Translations under genes and position numbers: made by a program
DNA from: Actinoallomurus sp040655075
GTDB taxonomy: Bacteria > Actinomycetota > Actinomycetes > Streptosporangiales > Streptosporangiaceae
Reading direction: 5' to 3'
DNA length: 64,000 nt
NCBI RefSeq assembly: GCF_040655075.1
Contig: NZ_JBFAJC010000023.1
Span: forward strand, 98,444 to 162,443
Part shown: piece by piece, positions 47,212-57,000 of the stretch
Position numbering within the stretch: the first letter of the stretch is position 1
Layout: every line of letters begins with the position of its first letter
Notes under the pieces: generated by a model
Databases searched by the model: none
Told to the model about the DNA's origin: nothing
What the model saw: the letters and a program-made list of their open reading frames with translations, nothing else

Positions 47212-47745
47212 TCACCGTCGGCGTATCACGAGGACGGCGGAGTCGACCTTCGGCGGTGGCCGGAAGGCACGGCGGGGCAGCGACGGGCCGGCCCGTACGG
47301 TCCACCGGCCGGGCACGCGCGCGGCCGACCGGCCTTCGGCGTAGCGGCGCACGACGGCGCGCTGGAGCACCAGGTCGGCGGCGACGAGCCGGGACCGGGG
47401 CGCCAGCAGCGTGCGGAGCAGTGCGCTGGAGATGCCGTACGGCGGACTGGCCACCACGCGGAAGGGCCGGTCCGGCAGGCGCAGCGACCCGGCGTCGGCC
47501 TCGACGACCGTCAACCGCGCCCCGGCGAAGCGCTCTCGCAGACGCCGGGCCCGGCCGGGGTGCAACTCGACCGCGATCACCCGGGCGCCCGCCTCGAGGA
47601 GATGCGCCGTCAGCGCGCCCTCACCGGCGCCGAGGTCGAGCACCAGGTTTCCGGGGCGCACGGCGGCGTCCGCGACGACGCGCGCCGCCCATTCGTCAGT
47701 GAGCGGGTGCCAGCCCCAGGCCCGCCGCGAGTTCCCGGCGGACAC
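47212..47745 (-). CDS. Erm/KsgA-type rRNA adenine N6-methyltransferase, short form
   Basis: The 177-residue protein is the Rossmann part of an Erm/KsgA methylase: motif I DLGAGEGALT (residues ~37-46), motif II VIAVELHPGRARRLRERF, motif IV SPPYGISSALLRTLL (SPPY in place of NLPF/NIPF), and the terminal FRPPPKVDSAVLVIRRR. Normal Erm proteins (~250 residues) have a further C-terminal helical domain, which is absent here, so it may be truncated or a minimal form. If active it would dimethylate an adenine of rRNA and could give macrolide-type resistance. GTG 47745 lacks a clear ribosome binding site. Confidence 0.75.
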   Translation of the reverse strand: MSAGNSRRAWGWHPLTDEWAARVVADAAVRPGNLVLDLGAGEGALTAHLLEAGARVIAVELHPGRARRLRERFAGARLTVVEADAGSLRLPDRPFRVVASPPYGISSALLRTLLAPRSRLVAADLVLQRAVVRRYAEGRSAARVPGRWTVRAGPSLPRRAFRPPPKVDSAVLVIRRR

Positions 47746-47966
47746 GGCGGATCACGTTCATGAACATCGGCATGGACGCCACCGTAGGGAGCCGGGCGGC
47801 GCGGCGAAACCGAATTTCGGCTTCGGGGGCGGCCGGACCCCCTACGGCGCGTACTGGGGCACCCCGAGGACGTGGCCCGCCCCGTCCGGTGGCCGGCCTC
47901 CGACGAGGGAGCCTGGGTCACCGGCCAGGTCATCGACTGTGAAGGCGGCTTCCGTCGCTGGGTTGT

Positions 47967-48016
47967 GTGACCTGGAGGTCACGTTCAGCGATGGTTAAGT
48001 AAACATCTTCAGATGT
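47967..48016. promoter_or_regulatory. two hyphenated palindromes, candidate operators
   Basis: GTGACCT-GG-AGGTCAC (47967-47982) and ACATCT-TC-AGATGT (48003-48016) are both perfect dyads with 2-base centres, spaced 36 bp centre to centre. They are candidate binding sites for the operon regulator or for another factor. Confidence 0.45.
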
Positions 48017-48117
48017 GATTTCCTCGCGGCCGGTTCTCGGTCGGGCGGCGGACGCGTTCGTCGCGCCCTTCCTGGGTCAGTGCCCGACCTGCGGTGTTAC
48101 GAATTGGTCGCATCCTC

Positions 48118-48145
48118 TTGACGTGGGAAACGTGGATGTTACAAG
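48118..48145 (+). promoter_or_regulatory. probable promoter of the rhamnoside operon
   Basis: TTGACG and TACAAG are separated by 16 bases, ~85 bases upstream of the GTG start. The match to the vegetative consensus is moderate. Confidence 0.45.
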
Positions 48146-48232
48146 CTCTGTGATCTGAGACGCGGATTCATGCGAACTGTGCGGCGATCAGTGTTATGTC
48201 TCTGTCGTCCCCCCCTAGCGATGGAGGATCAG

Positions 48233-50992
48233 GTGACCGAGGGCGGGTCCTCACGCCACTCCCAACGATCCCACGGGCTCCGGCCGTACGCACTGTGCTG
48301 CGACCACCGGACGACTCCGCTGGGCATCGGGGAGCCGACGCCGCTGCTGTCATGGCGGCTCGCCGCGGGCGATGAGACGTCACGCGGCGACGCACCCGTC
48401 GCCTACCGGGTCGACGTCGCGGAGGACCTGGACGGGCCCTCCCACTGGGACACCGGGCGGGTCGAGGACGCCGGCGCGACCGGGGCCGTCTACGCCGGCC
48501 CGCCCCTGCGGCCGCGGACGCGTTATCACTGGCGCGTCACGGTGTGGGCGGCGAGCGGCGGTGCCGAGAGCGCCGAGTCGTGGTTCGAGACGGGGCTCGG
48601 CGAGGGCGAGTGGCAGGCGTCCTGGATCGCCCGCGACTGGACCGCCGTCGACGTCGTCGACCCGCCGGAGGAGGGCGAGCGCGCGCTCGACTCCCACGGT
48701 CTGTCGCCGTGCCCGCTCCTGCGGCACGAGTTCACCACGTCCGTGGCCCCGGTCCAGGCCCGGCTGTACGTCAGCGCGCGGGGGCTGTACGAGCTCCGCG
48801 TCAACGGCGAACGAGCCGGGGACGCAGAACTGGCCCCCGGCTGGACCGACTACCGCCACCGGATCCAGTACCAGGCGTACGACGTCACCGAGCTCGTCCG
48901 GGAGGGCGCGAACGCCGTGGCGGCCACGCTCGCCGACGGCTGGTGGAGCGGGTACGTCGGGTTCGACCCGCGGCGGGCCGGCGCGCATTACGGAACGTTC
49001 CCACAGCTGATCGCGCAGCTCCATCTCGACTACCCGGACGGCTCCACCGACGTCGTCGGCACGGACGAGACCTGGCGTGCCGCCCAGGGACCGCTCCGCT
49101 ACGCGGACCTGCTCATGGGCGAGTGCCACGACGCGCGGCACGCCGTCGACGGCTGGGACCGGCCGGGCTTCGACGACGGCGCGTGGGCGGCCGCCCGGGT
49201 GGCCGACACGGACACGAGCCTCCTCGTGGCGTCCGTCGACGAGCCGGTGCGCGCACTCGGCGAGCTGGCCCCCACCGAGGTCCGGAGGGTCGGCCCGGAG
49301 ACGCACCTCGTCGACTTCGGGCAGAACTTCGCGGGCCGGGTGCGGCTGACCGTACGCGGCCTGGCGCCCGGCGGTCGCGTCGTCCTCCGGCACGCGGAGG
49401 CCCTCGACGAGGACGGCGCGCTCTACGTCGCCAACCTGCGTACGGCCGCGGCGACGGACGTCCTCATCGGACGCGGCGACGACACGGTCGTGTTCGAACC
49501 CCGCTTCACCTACCACGGCTTCCGGTACGCCGAGGTGACCGGGCTGCCCGAGCTGGACGCGGCCGACGTCACAGGCGTCGTCCTGCACAGCGACACCCCC
49601 TGGGCGGGCACGTTCGACTGCTCGGACCGTGGCGTACGGCGGCTGCACCACAACATCACGTGGGGGCAGCGCTCCAACTTCGTCAGCGTGCCGACCGACT
49701 GCCCGCAGCGGGACGAGCGCCTGGGGTGGATGGCCGACGCGCAGGTGTTCCTGCCGACAGCGTGCCTCAACGCGGACGTCGCGGCGTTCTTCGCCAAGTG
49801 GACGCAGGACGTGCTGGACGCGCAGGCACCCGACGGCGGATTCCCGAACGTCGCGCCCCGGCTGGCGGGCGTCGCCGACGAGGGCGCCCCGGGCTGGGCG
49901 GACGCCGGCGTGCTGGTCCCCTGGCACCTGTACCGCGTGTACGGCGACGAGCGGTTCCTCGAGCGCTCCCTGGACGCGATGGCCGCGTGGGTCGACCTGA
50001 TCCACCGGCACAACCCCGACCTGATCTGGCGGATCAAGGTCGGCCCGCACTTCGCCGACTGGCTGTCGCTGGGCCGGCCGACCTCCCGCGAGGTGGTCGC
50101 CACGGCGTACTTCGCGCACAGCGCCGAGCTGACCGCCCGCGCCGCCCGCGTCCTCGGCGACGGGCGCGCGGACCGGTACGCCGCCCTGGCCGCGGACGTC
50201 CGGCGGGCGTTCATCGAGGAGTTCGTCTCCGCCGACGGGCGGATCGAGGGCGACACGCAGACGGCGTACCTGCTCGCGCTGGCCTTCGAACTGCTCCCCG
50301 GAGAGCTCGCCGACCCGGCCGGGAAACGGCTCGCCGCCCTGGTGGAGGAGACCGGACCCCGCCTGTCCACGGGGTTCCTCGGCGTCGGCCTCGTCGCGCC
50401 GGTGCTCGACGGGCTGGACCGCCCCGACCTCGTGCACGCGCTGCTGCGCCGTACGGAGCAGCCGTCCTGGCTGTACCCCCTGGAGCACGGCGCCACCACC
50501 ATCTGGGAGCGCTGGGACGGCTACACCGACGAGGACGGCTTCCAGGCCCCGGCGATGAACTCCTTCAACCACTACGCGCTCGGCTCGGTGGGGGAGTGGC
50601 TGTACCGCGGCCTGGCCGGGCTCGACCAGGCGCCGGACTCGGTGGCCTACGGCGACCTGGTGATCCGGCCCCGCCCGTTCACGCCGCCCGGGATCCCGGG
50701 CGCGGAGCCGAGCTGGGCGGAGGCGGCCTACGAGTCGCCGCGCGGCCGGATCCGGGTCCGCTGGGAGCGCGCGGACGGCCGGTTCCTGCTGGACCTGACC
50801 GTGCCGCCGGGGGCGACGGCGACGGTGCACCTGCCCGTGCCTCGTACGTGGGACGTGCGGGAGGGAGACGACCCGGTCGGCGATGCCCCCGGGGTGGAGA
50901 TCGTCGGCAGCGAGCCGACCGCGGAAGGGCGGTCGTTCGTATGCCGCGTGAGCTCGGGGGACTACCGATTTTTGGCGAGGAGGACGGAATGA
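48233..50992 (+). CDS. alpha-L-rhamnosidase, GH78, intracellular
   Basis: The 919-residue enzyme has the full GH78 set. A fibronectin-like and N-domain region ends with GWDRPGFDDGAW, followed by the beta domain (VDFGQNFAGRVRLTVRGL) and the catalytic barrel with DCPQRDERLGWMADAQVF near residue 489. The C-terminal sandwich follows TIWERWDGYTDEDGFQAPAMNSFNHYALGSVGEWLYRGLAG. It hydrolyses terminal alpha-L-rhamnose. There is no signal peptide, so it acts on imported oligosaccharides. GTG 48233 is chosen because GGAGG at 48223-48227 is correctly spaced for it; ATG 48221 overlaps that site. Its stop overlaps the start of the binding-protein gene. Confidence 0.95.
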   Translation: MTEGGSSRHSQRSHGLRPYALCCDHRTTPLGIGEPTPLLSWRLAAGDETSRGDAPVAYRVDVAEDLDGPSHWDTGRVEDAGATGAVYAGPPLRPRTRYHWRVTVWAASGGAESAESWFETGLGEGEWQASWIARDWTAVDVVDPPEEGERALDSHGLSPCPLLRHEFTTSVAPVQARLYVSARGLYELRVNGERAGDAELAPGWTDYRHRIQYQAYDVTELVREGANAVAATLADGWWSGYVGFDPRRAGAHYGTFPQLIAQLHLDYPDGSTDVVGTDETWRAAQGPLRYADLLMGECHDARHAVDGWDRPGFDDGAWAAARVADTDTSLLVASVDEPVRALGELAPTEVRRVGPETHLVDFGQNFAGRVRLTVRGLAPGGRVVLRHAEALDEDGALYVANLRTAAATDVLIGRGDDTVVFEPRFTYHGFRYAEVTGLPELDAADVTGVVLHSDTPWAGTFDCSDRGVRRLHHNITWGQRSNFVSVPTDCPQRDERLGWMADAQVFLPTACLNADVAAFFAKWTQDVLDAQAPDGGFPNVAPRLAGVADEGAPGWADAGVLVPWHLYRVYGDERFLERSLDAMAAWVDLIHRHNPDLIWRIKVGPHFADWLSLGRPTSREVVATAYFAHSAELTARAARVLGDGRADRYAALAADVRRAFIEEFVSADGRIEGDTQTAYLLALAFELLPGELADPAGKRLAALVEETGPRLSTGFLGVGLVAPVLDGLDRPDLVHALLRRTEQPSWLYPLEHGATTIWERWDGYTDEDGFQAPAMNSFNHYALGSVGEWLYRGLAGLDQAPDSVAYGDLVIRPRPFTPPGIPGAEPSWAEAAYESPRGRIRVRWERADGRFLLDLTVPPGATATVHLPVPRTWDVREGDDPVGDAPGVEIVGSEPTAEGRSFVCRVSSGDYRFLARRTE

Positions 50993-52281
50993 CATCGCGA
51001 TTCGAGCGGATCGACCGCAGAGGGTTCCTGCGCGCGGCCGGTGGGCTGGCGGCCGTGGCGGCGCTGCCCGTCGGGCTGGCGGCCTGCGGCGGATCCTCCG
51101 GCGCCGGCGGCTCCGGCGGCGGGAAGACGCTGCGCCTGGTCGGCGTCGCGGACCAGCAGAAGGCCCTGGACGAGCTGACCAAGCTCTACACGCAGGCGAA
51201 GTTCAGCACCTCGTACGCGCCGACCGACCAGGTGGAGACGTCGCTGCGCACGCAGCTGGGCGCGGGCAACGCGCCCGACGTGCACGTCGTCTACCCGGGC
51301 AACGGCAGCGCCATGGCGATGGCGCAGATCGCGCAGGCGGGCCTGCTCGCCGACCTCAGCTCCCAGTCGTGGACGCAGCTGATCCCGCCCAACTTCAAGC
51401 CCGCGTTCCAGCTGCAGGGCAAGACGTTCATCTACTCGGCCGGGTCCAGCGTCATCGGCGCGATCTACAACAAGAAGGTCTTCCAGAAGGCGGGCGTGCA
51501 GCCGCCGAAGACCTGGACCGAGCTGCTCGACGTGTGCGGGAAGCTCAAGAAGGCCGGGGTGACGCCGATCGCGCTCGGCGCGCAGACGTCCTGGATCACC
51601 CAGCTCATCACGTACGCGCTGGTCCCGTCGACGGTCTACGCGAAGAACCCGCAGTTCGACAGCCAGATGCAGGCGGGGTCGACGAGCTTCGCCCAGTCGG
51701 GCTGGCGCGACGCGTTCACGATGTACCTGGACCTGCAGAAGCGCGGGTTCTTCAACGACAACCCCAACGGCACGACGTTCGAACAGCAGACCTCGATGGT
51801 CGCCACCGGCAAGGCCGCGATGGCCGTGCAGGTCTCTGCGGTGCTGCCGGACTTCCGCAAGGCCGCCTCGAGCCCCGACGACCTCGGGATGTTCCCGTTC
51901 CCGGGCGCGGACAACGCGGACGGCGTGTGGATCCCGGCGGGCGTCGTCGTCGGCCTCGGCGTGAGCGCGCGCAGCCGCAACTCCGACGCGGCCAAGGCGT
52001 TCATCGAGTTCCTCGGGAAGCAGGAGAACATCAACCGCTGGGCCGAGGCCGTCGCCTGCATCCCGCTCCACCGCGACGCGTCCTCCAAGATCGACCCGGT
52101 GCTCGAGTCCTTCCTGCCGTTCATCGAGGGCAACAAGGCCGTGCCGTTCATGGACCAGGCGTGGCCGAACGCGGAGGTCCAGCCCACCCACTTCGCCGTC
52201 GTCCAGGAGTTGCTGGCAGGCAAGACGACGATCGACAAGGGCCTGGCCAAGATGGACCAGGTCTACCGGAAGAAGTCCTGA
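50989..52281 (+). CDS. ABC sugar-binding lipoprotein (family 1 SBP, TAT-exported)
   Basis: The 430-residue extracellular binding protein has a twin-arginine signal and lipobox (DRRGFLRAAGG ... GLAACGG, Cys near residue 33), so it is exported folded and lipid-anchored. The mature part has the family-1 solute-binding layout (FSTSYAPTDQVETSLRTQLGAGNAPDVHVVYPG; GAIYNKKVFQKAGVQPPKTWTELLDVCGKLKKAGVTPIALG; GKAAMAVQVSAVLPDF). ATG 50989 overlaps the rhamnosidase stop. The next two genes are its permeases. The ligand is probably a rhamnose-containing oligosaccharide. The locus has no ATPase gene, so a shared MsiK-type ATPase is expected. Confidence 0.93.
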   Translation: MTSRFERIDRRGFLRAAGGLAAVAALPVGLAACGGSSGAGGSGGGKTLRLVGVADQQKALDELTKLYTQAKFSTSYAPTDQVETSLRTQLGAGNAPDVHVVYPGNGSAMAMAQIAQAGLLADLSSQSWTQLIPPNFKPAFQLQGKTFIYSAGSSVIGAIYNKKVFQKAGVQPPKTWTELLDVCGKLKKAGVTPIALGAQTSWITQLITYALVPSTVYAKNPQFDSQMQAGSTSFAQSGWRDAFTMYLDLQKRGFFNDNPNGTTFEQQTSMVATGKAAMAVQVSAVLPDFRKAASSPDDLGMFPFPGADNADGVWIPAGVVVGLGVSARSRNSDAAKAFIEFLGKQENINRWAEAVACIPLHRDASSKIDPVLESFLPFIEGNKAVPFMDQAWPNAEVQPTHFAVVQELLAGKTTIDKGLAKMDQVYRKKS

Positions 52282-52285
52282 CCCG

Positions 52286-53224
52286 ATGACCGTGACCACC
52301 CCCCGAAGGGCCCGTCCGGCGACCGCGCTTCCTCCCGTGCGCGGTCGCCGGAGGGGCTTCCTCACACCGCCGTGGTGGTTCGTGGCCCCGGCGCTGCTCG
52401 TATACGCGCTCGTCGTGCTCTACCCGAGCATCTCGGGCGTGCTGTACGCCTTCACGAACTGGAGCGGCATCGGCGACAAGTCGTTCAACGGCCTGCACAA
52501 CTTCAGCACGCTCTTCCACGACGAGCGGGCCGTCGGCGCGCTGAAGAACACGCTGCTGCTCACCGTCGCGATCGTCGTCGTGCAGAACGGCATCGGACTG
52601 CTGCTCGCGCTTGGCGTGCACGCCCGGATCAAGTCGCGCACCGCCCTGCGGGTGATCTTCTTCGCGCCCGCGGTGGTCAGCCCGGTGATGATCGCCTTTC
52701 TCTGGAAGTACGTCTACAACCCCGACCCGCACGCGGGCCTGAACGGGCTGCTCGGCGCGTTCGGGCTCGGCGGGCTGCGGCAGGACTGGCTGGGCAATCC
52801 GTCGCTGGCGCTGTGGTCGGTCGCGGGGATGGTCGTGTGGCAGTACGCCGGCTACTCCATGGTCATCTTCCTGGCCGGGCTGGAGGGCGTCCCGGTCGAC
52901 CTGCACGAGGCGGCGATGATCGACGGCGCCGGGCGTTTCCAGCGGTTCCGGTACGTCACCTGGCCGCTGCTGGCGCCCGCGCTGACCATCAACGTGATGC
53001 TGTCGACGATCGGCGGCCTCAAGCTGTTCGACCAGGTGTACGCCGCGACGGGCGGCGGGCCTGGCTACTCCAGCGAGACGCTGTCGACCGTGCTGTACAA
53101 GCAGGCGTTCGTCTACGGCAAGTTCGGTTACAGCACCGCGATCGCGCTCGTCCTCGCGCTGTTCGTCGCGGCCGTGTCGATGATCCAGATCGCGTACCTG
53201 CGCGGCAGGGAGGTCCAGGCATGA
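52286..53224 (+). CDS. CUT1 ABC sugar permease (MalF/UgpA-like)
   Basis: The 312-residue protein has six predicted membrane helices and an ATPase-coupling EAA loop (LHEAAMIDGAGRFQRFRYVTWPLLAP, near residues 208-233). Its N-terminal cytoplasmic tail is basic. It forms the import channel with the permease encoded next, whose start overlaps its stop by four bases. It lies four bases after the binding-protein gene. Confidence 0.94.
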   Translation: MTVTTPRRARPATALPPVRGRRRGFLTPPWWFVAPALLVYALVVLYPSISGVLYAFTNWSGIGDKSFNGLHNFSTLFHDERAVGALKNTLLLTVAIVVVQNGIGLLLALGVHARIKSRTALRVIFFAPAVVSPVMIAFLWKYVYNPDPHAGLNGLLGAFGLGGLRQDWLGNPSLALWSVAGMVVWQYAGYSMVIFLAGLEGVPVDLHEAAMIDGAGRFQRFRYVTWPLLAPALTINVMLSTIGGLKLFDQVYAATGGGPGYSSETLSTVLYKQAFVYGKFGYSTAIALVLALFVAAVSMIQIAYLRGREVQA

Positions 53225-54051
53225 CGCATCTGCGGTACGGCTTCCGTACGTTCCTGCTCGAGCTGCTCATGGTCGCGGCAGGCATCGCGTTCCTGTTCCC
53301 GGTGTACGCGCTCGTCACGCTCTCATTGAAGAGCAGTAGGCAGATCGCGAGTGCGCCGCTGTCGCCGCCGACGTCGCCCACGATGGGCAACTTCTCGCGG
53401 GCCTGGTCGGCGGCGGGCCTCGGCTCCGCGCTCGTGAACAGCACCGTCATCACGATCGCGAGCCTGATCTGCCTCATCGCGCTCGGGTCGTTCGCGGCGT
53501 ACTTCCTGGCCCGCTGCGCCTCGCGGCTCGGGTTCGGGCTGTACGTGCTCTTCCTGCTCGGCATCGTGCTGCCGTTCCAGCTCGGGATGATCCCGCTGTT
53601 CAAGCTGGTCGACCAGATGGGGCTGCTCGGGACGTACCAGGGGATGATCGTTTTTTATACCGGCATCCAGCTGCCCTTCACGATCTTCCTCTACACCGGG
53701 TTCATCCGGGCGCTGCCCCGCGACTACGCCAACGCCGCGCTGATCGACGGCGCGACGCACCTGCAGGCGTTCACGCGCGTGGTGTTCCCGCTGCTGCGGC
53801 CGATCACCGGCACCGTGCTGATCCTCAACGCGGTGTTCATCTGGAACGACTTCTTCACCCCGCTGCTCTACCTCGGCGGCTCGGCCCGCGAGACCGTGCC
53901 GGTCCGCGTGTTCGCCTTCGTCGGCCAGTACGTCTCCGACTACGGCCTCGTGTTCGCCGGCCTGGTCCTGGCGGCGCTGCCGATCCTCGTGGTCTTCCTG
54001 GTGCTGCAGCGCTACGTGATCCGCGGGTTCGCCAGCGGACTCAAGGGATGA
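53221..54051 (+). CDS. CUT1 ABC sugar permease (MalG/UgpE-like)
   Basis: The 276-residue protein has six predicted helices and the EAA loop in DYANAALIDGATHLQAFTRVVFPLLRPITG (~residues 162-191). It completes the heterodimeric channel. ATG 53221 overlaps the previous gene, and its stop overlaps the start of the large hydrolase gene, so import and intracellular hydrolysis are coupled at the translation level. Confidence 0.94.
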   Translation: MTHLRYGFRTFLLELLMVAAGIAFLFPVYALVTLSLKSSRQIASAPLSPPTSPTMGNFSRAWSAAGLGSALVNSTVITIASLICLIALGSFAAYFLARCASRLGFGLYVLFLLGIVLPFQLGMIPLFKLVDQMGLLGTYQGMIVFYTGIQLPFTIFLYTGFIRALPRDYANAALIDGATHLQAFTRVVFPLLRPITGTVLILNAVFIWNDFFTPLLYLGGSARETVPVRVFAFVGQYVSDYGLVFAGLVLAALPILVVFLVLQRYVIRGFASGLKG

Positions 54052-57000
54052 CCGCAGCGCACGGGATGACCGGGCTGCCGGCCCGGCTGGCGGAGGTCCT
54101 GGACCATCCGCCGGCCGGGTTCTCGCCTGCCGCGATCTGGTGGTGGAGCGGCGAACCGCTCGACCGGGCCCGGCTGCGGTGGCAGCTGGAGCGGTTCGTC
54201 GCCGGCGGCGTGCGCAACCTCATCATCTTGAACCTCGCGCCGTCCGGGCCGATGTTCGGCTCCGACGCCGACGAGCCGGCGTTCTTTTCCGAACCCTGGT
54301 GGGAACTGCTCGACGGCGTCTGCGCCGACGCGAAGGAACTCGGCGCGTTCCTGTGGTTCTACGACCAGCTCGGCTTCTCCGGCGCCGACCTGCAGGCCCG
54401 CCTCGTCCAGGAGACGCCGGCGTACGCCGGACGGTGGCTGGAGCGCCGGGACGGGGACGTCACGGTCGTCACCCGGGGCTTCGACTACCTGTCCCCGGAC
54501 GCCTGCGCCACCCTCATCGACCGCGTGCACGGGGAGTTCGAGCGGCGCCTGCCGCACTGGCTGGGCACGGTCCTCGTCGGCTCCTTCCAGGACGAGCTGC
54601 CCGCCCTGCCGACCTGGTCTCCGGCGTTCGCCGAGGAGTTCGAGCGGCGGCGCGGCTACGACCTGACGCCTCGGCTGCGCCTGCTGTGGGCCGGGGAGGA
54701 GGACTCGGACGGCCCGCGGGTCCGCCGCGACTACCACCGCACCCGCGCCGAACTGGCCGAGGAGGCCTTCTTCCGCCCGCTCGCCGCCTGGCACGACCGC
54801 CACGGCCTGCTGCACGGCTGCGACCAGCAGGATCCCGCCCGCGCCGGGCACCCGGTCGACGGCGTCCGGCTGTACGCCGACTACGCGCGCACGCACCGGT
54901 GGTTCGGCGCCCCTGGCTCGGACCACCACGGCGACGCGCGGATCCACTCCTCCCTGGCGCACCTGTACGGGCGGCCGCGCACGTGGATCGAGGCGTTCCA
55001 CTCCAGCGGCTGGGGCGGCACGCTGGAGGAGACGTTCGACTGGCTGCTGCCGTGGCTGCGGTCCGGCGCGACCCTCTACAACCCCCACGCGGTCTACTAC
55101 ACGACCAAGGGCGGCTGGTGGGAGTGGGCACCGCCGTCGACGGACTGGCGCCAGCCGTACTGGCGGCACCACAGCGTCTTCGCCGACGCCGTCACCCGGC
55201 TGTGCGCCGCGCTGTCCCTGGGCCGCCACGTCTGCGACGTCGCGGTCCTGCTGCCGACCGCGACCGCCCAGGCGGGCACCCGGCTCGACGGCGTCGACGA
55301 GGACGCCGAACGAGCCCAGCGGATCTACCGCGAGCTCGTCGGCGACATGGCATGGTTCCGTACGGTCCCCGGCGTGCTCGACCGCCTGAACCTGGACGCC
55401 GACGTCATCGACGACGACTCGGTCGCGCGGGCCACGGTGGCAGGAGGACGGCTACGGGTCGCCGGCGAGGCGTACGCCACGGTCATCCTGCCCGGCTGCA
55501 CCGTGCTGGAGGAGGCCACCGAACGGCGACTGGCGGAGTTCGCCGCCGCGGGCGGCCGTGTGATCGCCATCGGCACCGACCCCGGTGGGGTCTCTCGTCG
55601 GCAAGCCGACGGCGAGCCCGAACCAGGGCTCGGCGCCGACCCGGGTGGGCCGCCTCGCGCGTACGAGTTCGTCGGCTCGCCGAGCGAGCTGACCACCGCG
55701 CTGACCGGCCCGCCGCGCGTCGACGCGCCGGTGCCCGCCCTCGTCCGCGAGGTGGACGGCGCGACGCTGGTGTTCCTCACGGCCGCCTTCCCACGCGCCA
55801 GCGAGGTGTCCGTGGGCCGTCCGGACGAGCGCGGCATCGAACTGGGCTGGCTCGACGCGGTCTGCGACTTCGACCCCGGCCGGTACGCGGCCGAGATGCG
55901 CGTGCGCGTCCGCGGCGTCGCGGGCCGTCCGCTGCTCGTGAGCCCGCTCGGCGGCCCGCCCCGGCCACTGCCGTACGAGCTGGACGGCGACGTCACCGAG
56001 GTCGTGGTCGCGTTCGACGACGGCCCGGCCGCCCTCCTCGTCTTTTCCGAGGATCCGGGTGACGACGGCCTTCCCAGGCGTGGGGAGCCGGACGCCGACA
56101 GCACTCACGCTGGGACGCCCGAGGGCGCCTGGACCGAGCTGGGGCCGACGTGGGAGATGGAGCTCGTCCCCACGCTCGACGACACCTGGGGCGACTTCTC
56201 CCGACCCGGCGGGTCGCGGTCGCCGGTGGAGCGGTGGGAGCTCCGGCACCGCGTCGAGACCGACGGCGACGACGGCCTGAGCGACGGCTGGGCGGCACCC
56301 GGCCAGGACGACGCGGCATGGGACGCCGCGTACGCGACGTTCGGGCCGCACGCGCTCGCCACCGGTCCCGCGCGCCCCGGCGGGCTTCCCGGTCCCTGGC
56401 CCGAGGACGGCACGGGCTGGAGACCGGTGACGTACTCCTCGTCGCGGGGCATCCGCAAGGACCCGATCCACCGCGAGACGCTCGGTCCCAAGGGGCATGT
56501 GCCGGAGGAGTTCATGGACCTCGGCGACGTACCGGCGGGCCAGGTCGTGCACGTCCGTACGGCGCTGACGGTCCCGGAGGCGGTGGAGGTGACACTGGCC
56601 GTCGGAGCGGCCGCCGCCAAGACCGCCTGGCTCGACGGCACGCGGGTACCGCTGGAGGACGGCGGCCACCTCGCGATGGCGTCAGTCCGGCTGGAGGCGG
56701 GCACGCACGTCCTCGACCTGCGCCTGACGCCCGACGAGGACGTACGGCTGCGAGCGCACGTCGCGTTCGTCCGGGACGCGGACCGGTACCGGCGGCCCGA
56801 ATGGATCGCCGCCGCAGGACCCGCCCGGCCCGGGGCTCGCGTTGCCCTGACCACGACGGTCCACCTGGACGCCGTCCCCGAGCGGGCCGTCCTCCAGGTC
56901 GCCGCGATCGAACCCTGCCGGGTGCTCGTCAACGGGGTGGAGGCCGGGCGGCAGGGCGGGTTCGACCCGTACGCCGAGCACGACGCCCCGCGCGTACGGC

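Larger units (their letters stand above)
47746..48232. other. 487-base regulatory intergenic region before the rhamnoside operon
   Basis: No credible gene is visible. The stretch becomes AT-richer after 47985 and holds two hyphenated palindromes (47967-47982 and 48003-48016) and a -35/-10-like pair at 48118-48145. It therefore looks like the control region of the operon beginning at 48233. Confidence 0.6.
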
